This document shows positions 18,739 to 26,705 of a stretch of DNA of 64,000 nt, in pieces; positions within the stretch are counted from its first letter, which is position 1; each line of letters begins with the position of its first letter. The DNA comes from JADFQT01 sp965216025 (GTDB lineage Bacteria > Chloroflexota > Dehalococcoidia > Lucifugimonadales > UBA3495), in NCBI GenBank assembly GCA_965216025.1, contig CBDCEX010000011.1, positions 124,001 through 188,000 of the forward strand. The letters run 5' to 3'. The notes below the pieces were generated by a model. That model ran no database searches and had not been told where the DNA came from. It was given only the letters and a program-made list of their open reading frames with translations. A program made the translations under genes and the position numbers.

Positions 18739-18772
18739 GCGCGTATACCGATCTAACGATCGGTATACGCGC
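18739..18772. promoter_or_regulatory. Perfect palindrome, candidate operator of cassette 1
   Basis: GCGCGTATACCGATC at 18739-18753 is exactly complementary to 18758-18772, with a 4-base spacer. It lies 46-79 nt upstream of the DUF1800 start. The long arms, short spacer and lack of a T-run on the minus side favour a repressor-binding site (TetR-like operators look like this) over a terminator. No regulator gene is adjacent. Confidence 0.55.
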
Positions 18773-19005
18773 CAGCCCGAACCGGGCCAGTGTAGGCTAA
18801 AGGATAATTGCATTGTACCCACGGTTATCGGTCGTGGCAAGGGAGAGGCGTTATAGGATGGGACGGGAATCTGCTGTAATTACGGTTTTTAGATAATTTC
18901 TCAGAAGGTACATTTGTGTATGAGTAGAGATGGGGGGTATGGTGCTATATCCTATAATCCAACATATTTCGTGGAATTGATTGATAGATGGGGAGAATAA
19001 ACTCG

Positions 19006-20196
19006 ATGCTAGAAATGAGGACTGTAAACCCTGACGAGTTTGTTCAGTGGCTTCATGCTGAGGCGCGGGCTCATGGCAACCGGTTGGACCATGACCCAGA
19101 GGTACTGAGGCCACATTTCGATCTGGATCGTTCTATCACTGTGTTCGAACAAGGAAACATTATCGGTGGTGCTCACTCTCACCGGGTTGAGATGTCCATA
19201 CCTGGGGCTTCGGCGGTCGTAGCCGGGGTGGCCAACATTGCGGTACAGCCTACCCATACGCGGCAAGGGGTGATGACCAGGATGATGCACCATCAAATTA
19301 ATGATATCCACGAGCGCGGCGAGCCGTTAGCTGCGCTGTTTGCCCGCGAAAGCATAATCTACGGTAGGTTCGGATATGGTATTGGGTCATTACACGAGCA
19401 ATGGACGATCGATCGCCAGCACACCGCATATGCTCGGCCATATGAGAGTCCTGGCCGAATCGTGTTTGTAGATCCAGTAGATATTACCAAAGAGCTTCCT
19501 GAGGTTTTCCGGCGGAGCACCATGGACCGCCCAGGCGTGTTCCAGAGGGCGCTTCATCATTGGGAGCGGGATTCCCAAGCGCCGGAGCACCAGCAAGGTG
19601 GCCCAGGAGGCCTGTTTTACGCTGCCTATGAGGATGGCGGGAGAATTGACGGCTATGTAACTTACCGAATTAGAGGGGCTACCCTGGTCGTGAACGAGCT
19701 GATGGCAGCGACTAAGGAGGCGAATACCGCGTTGTGGCGATTTTGCTTCGATGTGGACCTCATTAGCTACACGGAGGCGCTTAAGCGTCCTGTGGATGAC
19801 CCTTTGCCGTGGATGTTAGCGGACCCACGGCGGCTGCAGAGGTCGACCCGGGATGGAATGTGGCTGCGTCTGATAGATGTAGCTGCCTCCCTAGAGCTCC
19901 GGCGTTATATGCAGAGCGACCGTTTGGTGTTGGAGGTACGGGATAATCTATGTCCCTGGAATGAAGGACGGTTCGAGCTCGAAGGGTCTGCTGAGGAGGC
20001 GACTTGCCGTGCCTCGAGGACATCCCCAGATTTGGTGATTGCTGTTTCTGATTTAGCCTCAGCCTACTTGGGAGCCGTGAGTTTCAGTACCCTTTCCCAC
20101 GCAGGCTTGGTAGATGAGTGCACTCCAGGGGCATTGCTGCGTGCTGATCGCATGTTCGCTGTCCGGTATCGACCTTGGACTCCATCAAACTTTTAG
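19006..20196 (+). CDS. Eis-like GNAT N-acetyltransferase
   Basis: The frame gives 396 residues from the ATG at 19006 (GGGGAG site) or 402 from the ATG at 18988. Domain order matches Eis: an N-terminal GNAT domain with the acetyl-CoA loop VQPTHTRQGVMTRMM, then EPLAALFARESIIYGRFGYG (typical Eis block), a second GNAT-like domain, and a C-terminal SCP2-like domain (ELEGSAEEATCRASRTSPDL). In mycobacterial Eis, the terminal carboxylate of a C-terminal Phe is catalytic. This protein also ends in Phe, and a 14-bp duplication right at the stop leaves it unchanged. Eis acetylates aminoglycosides and other amines; the native substrate here is unknown. Confidence 0.85.
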   Translation: MLEMRTVNPDEFVQWLHAEARAHGNRLDHDPEVLRPHFDLDRSITVFEQGNIIGGAHSHRVEMSIPGASAVVAGVANIAVQPTHTRQGVMTRMMHHQINDIHERGEPLAALFARESIIYGRFGYGIGSLHEQWTIDRQHTAYARPYESPGRIVFVDPVDITKELPEVFRRSTMDRPGVFQRALHHWERDSQAPEHQQGGPGGLFYAAYEDGGRIDGYVTYRIRGATLVVNELMAATKEANTALWRFCFDVDLISYTEALKRPVDDPLPWMLADPRRLQRSTRDGMWLRLIDVAASLELRRYMQSDRLVLEVRDNLCPWNEGRFELEGSAEEATCRASRTSPDLVIAVSDLASAYLGAVSFSTLSHAGLVDECTPGALLRADRMFAVRYRPWTPSNF

Positions 20197-20214
20197 TGGC
20201 AAACTTTTAGTGGC
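20187..20214. repeat. 14-bp tandem duplication across the Eis stop codon
   Basis: AAACTTTTAGTGGC occurs twice in succession. The first copy contains the TTT TAG that ends the acetyltransferase gene. Confidence 0.85.
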
Positions 20215-20507
20215 GGAGTGAGCCACCCATGGCGGAGGAAGCCAACTGGGCCGTGTAGTAAGTGGGTTAAGGCGCCGTTCTTTTCGATTTCGGTGGCGAT
20301 GCCGGTGCCAGCACTGGTCCCAACTATAACAAACCTGCCGGCCATCCATCGCCCGGCCTCCGTCGCAAACCTACTAACAGCAAATACTTGGGTTCCAGTG
20401 GGTTTTTGATGGCTTTGTTGGCAAGACTCTACCGAGGCTTCAGGAGAACCAATAATTAGCGTTAGGGCAGGGCACATGGAGCCATTGACCCTCCAGGGGG
20501 AAGGCCC
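20215..20507. other. Gap between Eis-like gene and IS1182 copy 1
   Basis: A minus frame with the stretch RFVIVGTSAGTGIATEIEKN is open across much of this region, but it matches no family I can name and lacks a ribosome site. It may be gene debris flanking the IS insertion. Confidence 0.25.
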
Positions 20508-22328
20508 CTAGAAACCCGGCTGAAAAGCCCTGCTGTGACGAGATGAGGCGGAGGTTAACCAGTGGACTGGGCCAGGTCTGAGACTAAGGGCGGCCCAACT
20601 GGCAGCGACCAATATGAATTGGGCGGTAACGATGGGCGACCCGGTGGCGAACTCAGGGCAGGCTCCGGCGGCGAGCCGGTCCGGTCTATTCTCTGGTTTA
20701 TTGGGGGAGGAGCCTGAAGCCTGGGACATCATCCCCATCCTGGTAGCCACCAGGGTCAGGTTGGCCACCGTGGCGGCCAGGAGTAGCTGATAAAGGGTCT
20801 TGGTCCGGCCAAAGTAGCGAGATTGGCGGACCCCCAGTTGAACCAGCCGAGCCAGGCGATGCTCGACCACCTGCCGCCGGCTGTGGTATTCGGCGAAGCT
20901 CTCACTCTGCTGGAAGGCCCGGGCTTGTTGCAGGAGCGCTTCCTGAGGGTGGAGAGTCACCGTACGGCCTTTGCCCTTGCTGCTGGCAATGCATTGGTCT
21001 CGCAGCGGGCATACGCCACAGACCGCCGGGTCGAATTGAAAACTCTGGGCCGGGTAGGTCTGACCCAACCGGTTGGTCCGGTTGCCCATGGTACGTAGCG
21101 TGTGGGTGACCTGCCCGGCCGGGCAGGTGCAGGCGCCAGCCGTCAGGTCGATCTGGAAGTCTTCCTTGGGGAAGTGGGCTTTTCTGGGACGACCCGGCAC
21201 CTTGGCTATTAGCGTCCGACCGGCATCGGCAAAGGCCTGCCGCGTCCCGCCATCCCCATAGGCCGCATCCCCAATGGTCTCCTCCACAGCTATGCCCGTG
21301 TTCTCTTCACTCTGCTCCACCAGTTCCAGGACTCCGGTGTTGTCACCGGCATTGCCGGGCAGGATATCTACCGCGGTCACTAGTTGGGAATCGGTATCCA
21401 CCACCACGGCAGCCTTATGTCCGTCGAAGCGTTTGCTGCTGCTTTTGCGCCCATGGCGCATCTCCGGGTCGTGCGCCGAAGGGACCCGGTCCCGGCTTAC
21501 GCCATCCTTCCGGGCCGGACCATCCTCCTGCCGTTCCACATCTTGCAAGAGGAGTTGCCCCAAGAGTTCCGCTGCTTCTCCAATAGCCTGGCGCTCAGGA
21601 CTATCTGCGGGAAATCTACCTTGGGCCTGACGGGCCAGTTCCAATACCCCATCGGCATCGGCTACTATCTTCTGCAGTAAGGCTTGCCGCTCTTTCTTGT
21701 TGTCCCAGTCAATCCCCGCCTCTCCCTTCACACTGGAGCCAAAGTAAAGCTCCAGGCCGTGTCTCAAGGCCCACTCCTCGGCCCGGGTCCCATCCAGTTG
21801 GGCCAGTGCCCTGACCACCTGGACGATGCCGTCGGCCAGCAGGTTGTAGGTGTCCTTGACCGCTCCCCGGCCCAGAATGTAGGTAGTGTCCACCGCCACC
21901 TTCATCCGCCGTCCTTTCAGGCAGCCGGTCTGCCGGGCGAATTGGAGGCTGCGCTGAAAGACGGACCGCACCCGGTCGTGGAGGATCAGCTGGGCTCGAA
22001 ACAGTTGCAGGGTGCTCTTGGCAAAGGGACGGTCCTCCACCTCGATCCCCAACGCCACCTTCCACCGGATATCGAAGTCCGCCCTCTGCTTGGCTTCCAG
22101 GTCGCTCACTTTGTCGTAGGCCTGTAGCAACAGCGCGGTGGCCACCAGACTGGGCGGCACGCTATCCCGGCCATTGTCCGGGCAATACAGTTCGGCGAAG
22201 TCTTCGTCTCGAAATAGCTGACCCCGCAGGGAGGCCAGGAAGCCGTAGAAGGAGCCGCGGCCCACATAGTCCAGGTAGAGATGGTCCGCTTCCAGGAACC
22301 CCAGCTGTTTAGAGCGTTTTCCCAGCAT
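20508..22328 (-). CDS. IS1182-family transposase, intact
   Basis: The protein has 606 residues. An N-terminal DUF772 region (RDSVPPSLVATALLLQAYDKVSDLEA) precedes the DDE core. The core has MKVAVDTTYILGRG with the first Asp, ETIGDAAYGDGGTR with the second, and SRRQVVEHRLARLVQLG with the Glu. A cysteine cluster (CTCPAGQ ... CGVCPLRDQC) between the second Asp and the Glu is typical of IS1182. The stop TAG lies wholly inside the CTAG at the element boundary. The second copy in this window is roughly 95% identical by eye but frameshifted, so this one could supply transposase in trans. Confidence 0.92.
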   Translation of the reverse strand: MLGKRSKQLGFLEADHLYLDYVGRGSFYGFLASLRGQLFRDEDFAELYCPDNGRDSVPPSLVATALLLQAYDKVSDLEAKQRADFDIRWKVALGIEVEDRPFAKSTLQLFRAQLILHDRVRSVFQRSLQFARQTGCLKGRRMKVAVDTTYILGRGAVKDTYNLLADGIVQVVRALAQLDGTRAEEWALRHGLELYFGSSVKGEAGIDWDNKKERQALLQKIVADADGVLELARQAQGRFPADSPERQAIGEAAELLGQLLLQDVERQEDGPARKDGVSRDRVPSAHDPEMRHGRKSSSKRFDGHKAAVVVDTDSQLVTAVDILPGNAGDNTGVLELVEQSEENTGIAVEETIGDAAYGDGGTRQAFADAGRTLIAKVPGRPRKAHFPKEDFQIDLTAGACTCPAGQVTHTLRTMGNRTNRLGQTYPAQSFQFDPAVCGVCPLRDQCIASSKGKGRTVTLHPQEALLQQARAFQQSESFAEYHSRRQVVEHRLARLVQLGVRQSRYFGRTKTLYQLLLAATVANLTLVATRMGMMSQASGSSPNKPENRPDRLAAGACPEFATGSPIVTAQFILVAASWAALSLRPGPVHWLTSASSRHSRAFQPGF

Positions 22329-22415
22329 CCCCTGCCTCCCACACCCATTAAATTCTCCTGCCCATTATATCGGACTAGCCTGGATCAGGGTACTTCATCT
22401 CGGCCGATCCTCTAG
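20508..22415 (-). mobile_element. IS1182-family insertion sequence, copy 1
   Basis: Both ends are marked by CTAG (20508-20511 and 22412-22415), with C before the left and G after the right, so the target may have been CCTAGG with a 4-bp duplication. Immediately inside are imperfect inverted repeats (AAACCCGGCTGAAAAG at the left; AGGATCGGCCGA at the right). The copy at 44421-46327 has the same ends in the opposite orientation. Confidence 0.8.
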
Positions 22416-22559
22416 GGGTGGGGCCTGCTCAGCGCGCCAGGCTTCCGACTTGTGGAGGTAGGCCGCTTATCATGACGACGACGAGGAATTCAGCTGCAAG
22501 AGGATTCTAGTTGACCGGAATATATCCACGAATCCCTAGTGGTGGGGGCGCCGGGACTC

Positions 22560-22940
22560 TTACAGGTTGCCAGGATCGTCGTCGGAGAGGAACCAAGGCA
22601 TTGCAATGGCTTCGTGGGGCCAGAGGAACTCGAATCCCGCCTCTAGTGCATACTTCTTGTCCAGGTCTTCTCTATCGCCAATATGGTAGTAGACGTCCGC
22701 CTGGAACTTGGCCTTTACCTCAGAAAGCATATGTTTCGGCACGACGAAGTCCACCGGAATGTTGTGCTCCTCCCAGATGGCACGCTGTCCGCTCATGGTG
22801 CGGTCGGAACAACTGCCAATTAAAAACCCCTCCTTTTTTTGGACTGTTCGCACCATTTCCATGGTCAGGATTCCAGGTGGGTCACCCTTTTTTTGGACCT
22901 CCAAGGTACCGTCTATGTCAAAACTTATCAGTATCACCAA
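22560..22940 (-). CDS. HAD-superfamily-like small protein
   Basis: The frame has 126 residues from a TTG at 22940 (a GTG at 22937 is the alternative; AGAGG lies 7-10 nt upstream). The N-terminus has the HAD motif I block FDIDGTLE, with the nucleophile Asp, and the acid/base Asp two residues on. GSCSDRTMSGQ may serve as motif II, and HIGDREDLDKKYA is a clear motif IV. No cap domain is present and the chain is short for a full HAD fold, so it may be a minimal C0-type phosphatase. It stands alone between IS1182 copy 1 and the thiolase. Confidence 0.7.
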   Translation of the reverse strand: MVILISFDIDGTLEVQKKGDPPGILTMEMVRTVQKKEGFLIGSCSDRTMSGQRAIWEEHNIPVDFVVPKHMLSEVKAKFQADVYYHIGDREDLDKKYALEAGFEFLWPHEAIAMPWFLSDDDPGNL

Positions 22941-23002
22941 GTAGGTTCCTCTCTCCCTAAAGTGTGGTAGCCGCGCGCTCCCTAAAGAGGGTGTTTAAAA
23001 TG

Positions 23003-23040
23003 TCCCTCCCCTTTTAATAAGGGAAGGTTGGGATGGGGGT
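23003..23040. repeat. Dispersed G/C-rich intergenic repeat, second copy
   Basis: CCCTCCCC...GGGAAGG followed by TTGGGATGGGGGT matches the element at 15901-15939. It sits directly after the thiolase stop and may function as its transcript end. Confidence 0.5.
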
Positions 23041-23044
23041 CGTA

Positions 23045-24376
23045 CTAATCAGGAGTGGCGCTCCACACGGTAAAGTTGCCACCAAACGGCGTGGGACCGC
23101 CGGAGACGGCGATCTCGGGTTTTACTCCAGTGACCGCTCTAGCGCCGGCCCGTCCCTGCAACTGCTGGATGCAGTCGGTGTGCATCCAGAAACGGCTGCG
23201 CCCGCCACCGATATTGCCGCCGCTGGGCAGAATCGGGTTCGGCCCCTCGATGCTGATATCGGTCTGATAAAAATCTAGGGCGTCCCCCAATTTCATGCCC
23301 CGGTAGCCCAGGCCTTCAATGTGGAACTGGTGGAACAGCGAGTAGCCGTCATACATGTTTTCGAAGGAGAGATCCTGGGCGGTGATTCCGGCGCCCTCCA
23401 GAATCTTCTTTCCCGTGCTGCCGGTTTCCGCCTGGACCTCATCCAGGGTGCCAAGGAGGCTCCTAGGCCTGCCCCTACTCGACGCATGGTTGAGGATATA
23501 GACAGGTTTCTGCTTCATGTCCTTGGCCCGTTCCGCAGTGGTGAAGAGGTAAGCCGCGGATGCCATGATTGGTATGTCGTTGTCGAAGAGGCTGGCCGGC
23601 TTGGCGATCCAGCGCGCGGCCAGATAGTCCTCCCGCGTCAGCTGCTCCGGCCGGTGCTGGGCCCAGTACCCCTCCGGGAACAGCAGGCCGTTCCTTCGTG
23701 AGTTCTCCATGAAGGGGGCCATCATGTCGTGGGTTTTGCCGTACTTGCGGCAGTATTCGGCGAACTGCAAGGCCGTTCCGTAGGAGCCAGGGGGACCCCA
23801 GATAGTCCGCCCCGGGCCAATCGCGTAAGTCCCGGAAACCGTCTCCGCTGCGCTTACTCCTCCCTGGTTGTACCGACCCTCATAGTTGTGCCAACCCTTG
23901 AGCACCAGGCAGGTGTTGGTGAGGCCATCACCCACGGCCTGGGCGGCAACGACGATGGCGCTGGACATGCATCCTGTACCGTACATGGTGAACTTGACGT
24001 TGGTCAGCTCCGGCATGTTCTTTAAGATCCACTCGGCGCTCAGCTGGGCGATGCCGTCCAGGGGATCGTCAGTTTGATTGTAGGCGTTGACAACGTCCAT
24101 GGGGATGGGGTCGCCCTCCTGCCAGTGAGCCCCGGTAGTGGTCACCGGTACGAGGACCAAACCGTCGACCTGGTCGGGCGAGATGCCCGCGTCCTCGATA
24201 GCTCTCCGCAGCGCCAGGATGCTCCAGGCGCCCACGGAGGTCTCGGGTTTCCCGTCCCAGCGCCGGGTGGTGGGCGAGTGCCCAATACCGACGGCCGCTA
24301 CCTTCCCTCGGTGTTCCCATATTCCCAATCCCTCGGTGGCTCGATGCATGGAAGCTGGAGCATTCTGGGTGGTCAT
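23045..24376 (-). CDS. Thiolase-fold protein (SCP-x/lipid-transfer type)
   Basis: The protein has 443 residues, ATG after AAAGGAG. The fold is recognisable from VAAVGIGHSP at the start, VGAWSILALRRAIEDAGISPDQVDGL, the nucleophile region MYGTGCMSSAIVVAAQAV with its Cys, and the C-terminal GGNIGGGRSRFWMHTDCIQQLQG and SGGPTPFGGNFTVW. These SCP-x-like thiolases act with a DUF35 partner, here encoded 46 nt upstream, in CoA-ester condensation or cleavage (steroid side-chain or fatty-acid-like substrates in studied cases). The usual GHP-type His block is changed to GGNIGGG as in related SCP-x proteins. The substrate is not predictable. Confidence 0.85.
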   Translation of the reverse strand: MTTQNAPASMHRATEGLGIWEHRGKVAAVGIGHSPTTRRWDGKPETSVGAWSILALRRAIEDAGISPDQVDGLVLVPVTTTGAHWQEGDPIPMDVVNAYNQTDDPLDGIAQLSAEWILKNMPELTNVKFTMYGTGCMSSAIVVAAQAVGDGLTNTCLVLKGWHNYEGRYNQGGVSAAETVSGTYAIGPGRTIWGPPGSYGTALQFAEYCRKYGKTHDMMAPFMENSRRNGLLFPEGYWAQHRPEQLTREDYLAARWIAKPASLFDNDIPIMASAAYLFTTAERAKDMKQKPVYILNHASSRGRPRSLLGTLDEVQAETGSTGKKILEGAGITAQDLSFENMYDGYSLFHQFHIEGLGYRGMKLGDALDFYQTDISIEGPNPILPSGGNIGGGRSRFWMHTDCIQQLQGRAGARAVTGVKPEIAVSGGPTPFGGNFTVWSATPD

Positions 24377-24422
24377 GGTTCACTCCTTTTTAAGAGCTCT
24401 TAATCTGGATAAATAAGTGGGT

Positions 24423-24833
24423 CTAGCCTACTACCCGCCACTCGGGCACCTTTTGACCGTTGGCGGTTGCCTCGAACACGACCTCTACCCCGGCTCCTAC
24501 TGGAACCTCATCCACCGGAGTTCCGGGCAGGTGGGAGTACATCTGGATTCCCGGGTCCTCGTCCAGCATTATCACCGCCAAGTTGAACGGTTGATCCTCC
24601 TGAAGCAGTCTGATTGGGCAATCGTACACTACCCCGTAGTTGTAGATCCTGCCCCGCCCGCTCATCCCTTTCCATTCCAGGTCGTCCCTGGAACCACATT
24701 GACTACATGCCGGCGCCGGCGGATGCTGGAGCCGGTTGCAGGCTTTACAGTTCTGGATCACCAGCCGCCCCTCGTTGGAGGCTTCCCAGAAAGGCTTGGT
24801 CAACTCATCGGGCACCACACCCTGCTTGGCCAT
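24423..24833 (-). CDS. DUF35 OB-fold zinc-ribbon protein, thiolase partner
   Basis: The protein has 136 residues with a GGAG site. A rubredoxin-like zinc ribbon (Cys29, Cys32, Cys43, Cys46: NCKAC...ACSQCG) is followed by an OB fold (GRGRIYNYGVVYDCPIRL...GVEVVFEA). DUF35 proteins form complexes with SCP-x thiolases or HMG-CoA synthase-type enzymes and channel acyl-CoA. The thiolase gene follows after 46 nt on the same strand, matching that role. Confidence 0.9.
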   Translation of the reverse strand: MAKQGVVPDELTKPFWEASNEGRLVIQNCKACNRLQHPPAPACSQCGSRDDLEWKGMSGRGRIYNYGVVYDCPIRLLQEDQPFNLAVIMLDEDPGIQMYSHLPGTPVDEVPVGAGVEVVFEATANGQKVPEWRVVG

Positions 24834-25004
24834 TTCTCTCCTCCATTTTTGCTGGTTTTACAGAAGGTCTTCGAAATTGAGCAGCTTTGCTGGGTCAACG
24901 ATATTCACATTTGCCGAGAATGTCAAAAGGCCGGGCAACAGGGTGAACAGTTTAGGTTGGGGTATTTGACATGGTGGTTTGAGTATTCAGCTATAATACA
25001 TACC

Positions 25005-25043
25005 CCAGTCAACTTGCTCCAGTCAACTTGCTCCAGTCAAGCT
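25005..25043. repeat. 14-bp tandem repeat, 2.8 copies
   Basis: CCAGTCAACTTGCT is repeated twice and begins a third time, in the gap upstream of the DUF35 gene and left of the IS701 element. Confidence 0.85.
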
Positions 25044-25121
25044 CCAACTTGCTAAGGAGAGAAGCAGGATTCTCGAACATGCTTTTAAACATTAAGAATC
25101 CATCGTAGATGTGCATGAAGC

Positions 25122-26588
25122 CTAGTATTACAACGTCAGTTAGTTTGATAGGATGACTGTGTAGCTGGAGAGGGAATAGGCAGGTGAGGTGGGGATGTGG
25201 ATGCGGCAGCTTTCGAGCAGGTGTACGGGTCATTTCGGGATTTTCACGCTTACTTCGCGCCGCTGTTTGGCCGCCGGGAGACGCGGGAGCACAGCGGTCA
25301 TTATCTCCAGGCCCTGCTGGTACAGTCTGGGGAGCGGCGCAACGCTGAGAACCTGTCGGAGACGGTTCCGGGGTCAGCCCGAGGGATGCAGCGGTTTCTC
25401 ACCGATTCTCCCTGGGACGATGAGGTGATTATAGGACGGCTGCAGGAGTACCTGGGAACCCGGCTGGAGCATCCGGAAGGGGTGTGGGTGCTGGACGGCA
25501 GCGACTTTCCCAAGCAGGGGAGGAAGTCGCTGGGAGTGGCCCGGCAGTACTGCGGGAGGCTGGGGAAGGTGGCCAACTGCCAGGCGGGGATGTTCCTGGC
25601 CTATGTCAGCCCGTTGGGACGGGCATTGGTGGACAAGGGGCTGTATCTGCCCGAGAGTTGGACCTCGGACAAAGACCGGTGTGAGGCCGCGGGTGTGCCG
25701 GAGGATAGGCAGGGCTACCGGTCCAAGACGGAGTTGGCCTTGGAGATGGTGGGGCGGGCACAGGAGCGGGGCCACCTGAAGGCTGGATGGGTCGCGGCGG
25801 ACGACGCCTTCGGGATGTCGCCGTCCTTCCGGGAGGGCCTGGCGGCCTTGGGGATGTGGTACGTGCTGGACCGTTCCGTCCGGCTTTACGGTGTGGCCGC
25901 CGGAGCCTGCCTGGACCAGTGCGGAGTATCAGGGATTCGGGCGTCCCCGCAAACCCAGGCTGCGAGACGGTCAGCGCCGGACCATGGAGCAGCGCAGCGA
26001 CGAGTTGCCGGAGGAGGCCTGGCGGGAGATTACGGTGGCCGAGGGAAGCCAGGGGCCACGCAGCTACCTTTTCAGCGCCCAGAGGGTGCGACCGACCAGC
26101 AGGCGCAAGCCCGGCGAAATCCACTGGGCCGTCTACCGCCGGAACCAGGACGGCAGCGAACCCCGCTACTACCTGTCCAATGCTCCGGAGGATACCCCGT
26201 TGGAGACCCTGGCATACGTGGGAGGCTCCCGTTGGCGTATAGAAACGGAGTTTGAGACGGAGAAAAGCGACGTAGGCCTGGACGAGTACGAGACCCGCAC
26301 CTGGGCTGGCTGGCATCACCACGTGGCCCTGTGCCTGCTGGGCGGAGCTTTTCTGCTGAGCCTGCAACAGGCTTGGGGGGAAAAAGATGCCCCGGATCAC
26401 GAGGCCGCAGGTCTACCGGGTGGTGCGGGAAATGCTGCCCCGGGAACGGTTCGGGCCAACCGAGTTGCTGCGGTGGCTTGAGGATACGCAGGACAGTAAC
26501 GAACGGGCCAAACGCTCCCATGCCAAGCGCCGCGCCGCCATGCGGGCATCACCCCACATCCCTCCCTGAACTGACGTTGTAATACTAG
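25122..26588 (+). mobile_element. IS701-family insertion sequence, degenerate
   Basis: Perfect inverted repeats (TATTACAACGTCAGTT at 25126 and its complement ending at 26584) are flanked by a 4-bp target duplication CTAG (25122-25125 and 26585-26588). That fits the YTAR-type 4-bp duplications of IS701 elements. The element proper is 1459 bp. Confidence 0.9.
25197..26569 (+). pseudogene. IS701-family transposase with two frameshifts
   Basis: The frame starts at a GTG (25197). Conserved IS701 pieces appear in three frames: VWVLDGSDFPKQG and GWVAADDAFGMSPSFREGL in the first; RWRIETEFETEKSDVGLDEYE and AGWHHHVALCLLGGAFLL in the second; MPRITRPQVYRVVREMLP...RRAAMRASPHIPP in the third. The first shift is one extra C near 25871-25872; dropping it gives GMWYVLDVPSGFTVWPPEPAW. 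The second is one extra base in the G6A5 run at 26375-26385. Both are in or near homopolymers, so sequencing error is possible for the second. As written the element cannot make a full transposase unless ribosomes slip. Confidence 0.85.
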
Positions 26589-26705
26589 TACCGTGGCAAA
26601 GAAGATGTTGGGGGCATGGCCAATGGAGTCCGACCAGGCGATGAGGCGAATCTACCGAAGTGAAGCAGAGAATTTCGAATTCCGGCCCAGTTAGGAGAGA
26701 TTGAA

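Noticed and set aside
25005..25052. Possible CRISPR-like repeats
   Set aside because: The units are 14 bp, adjacent without spacers, and no cas gene is present.
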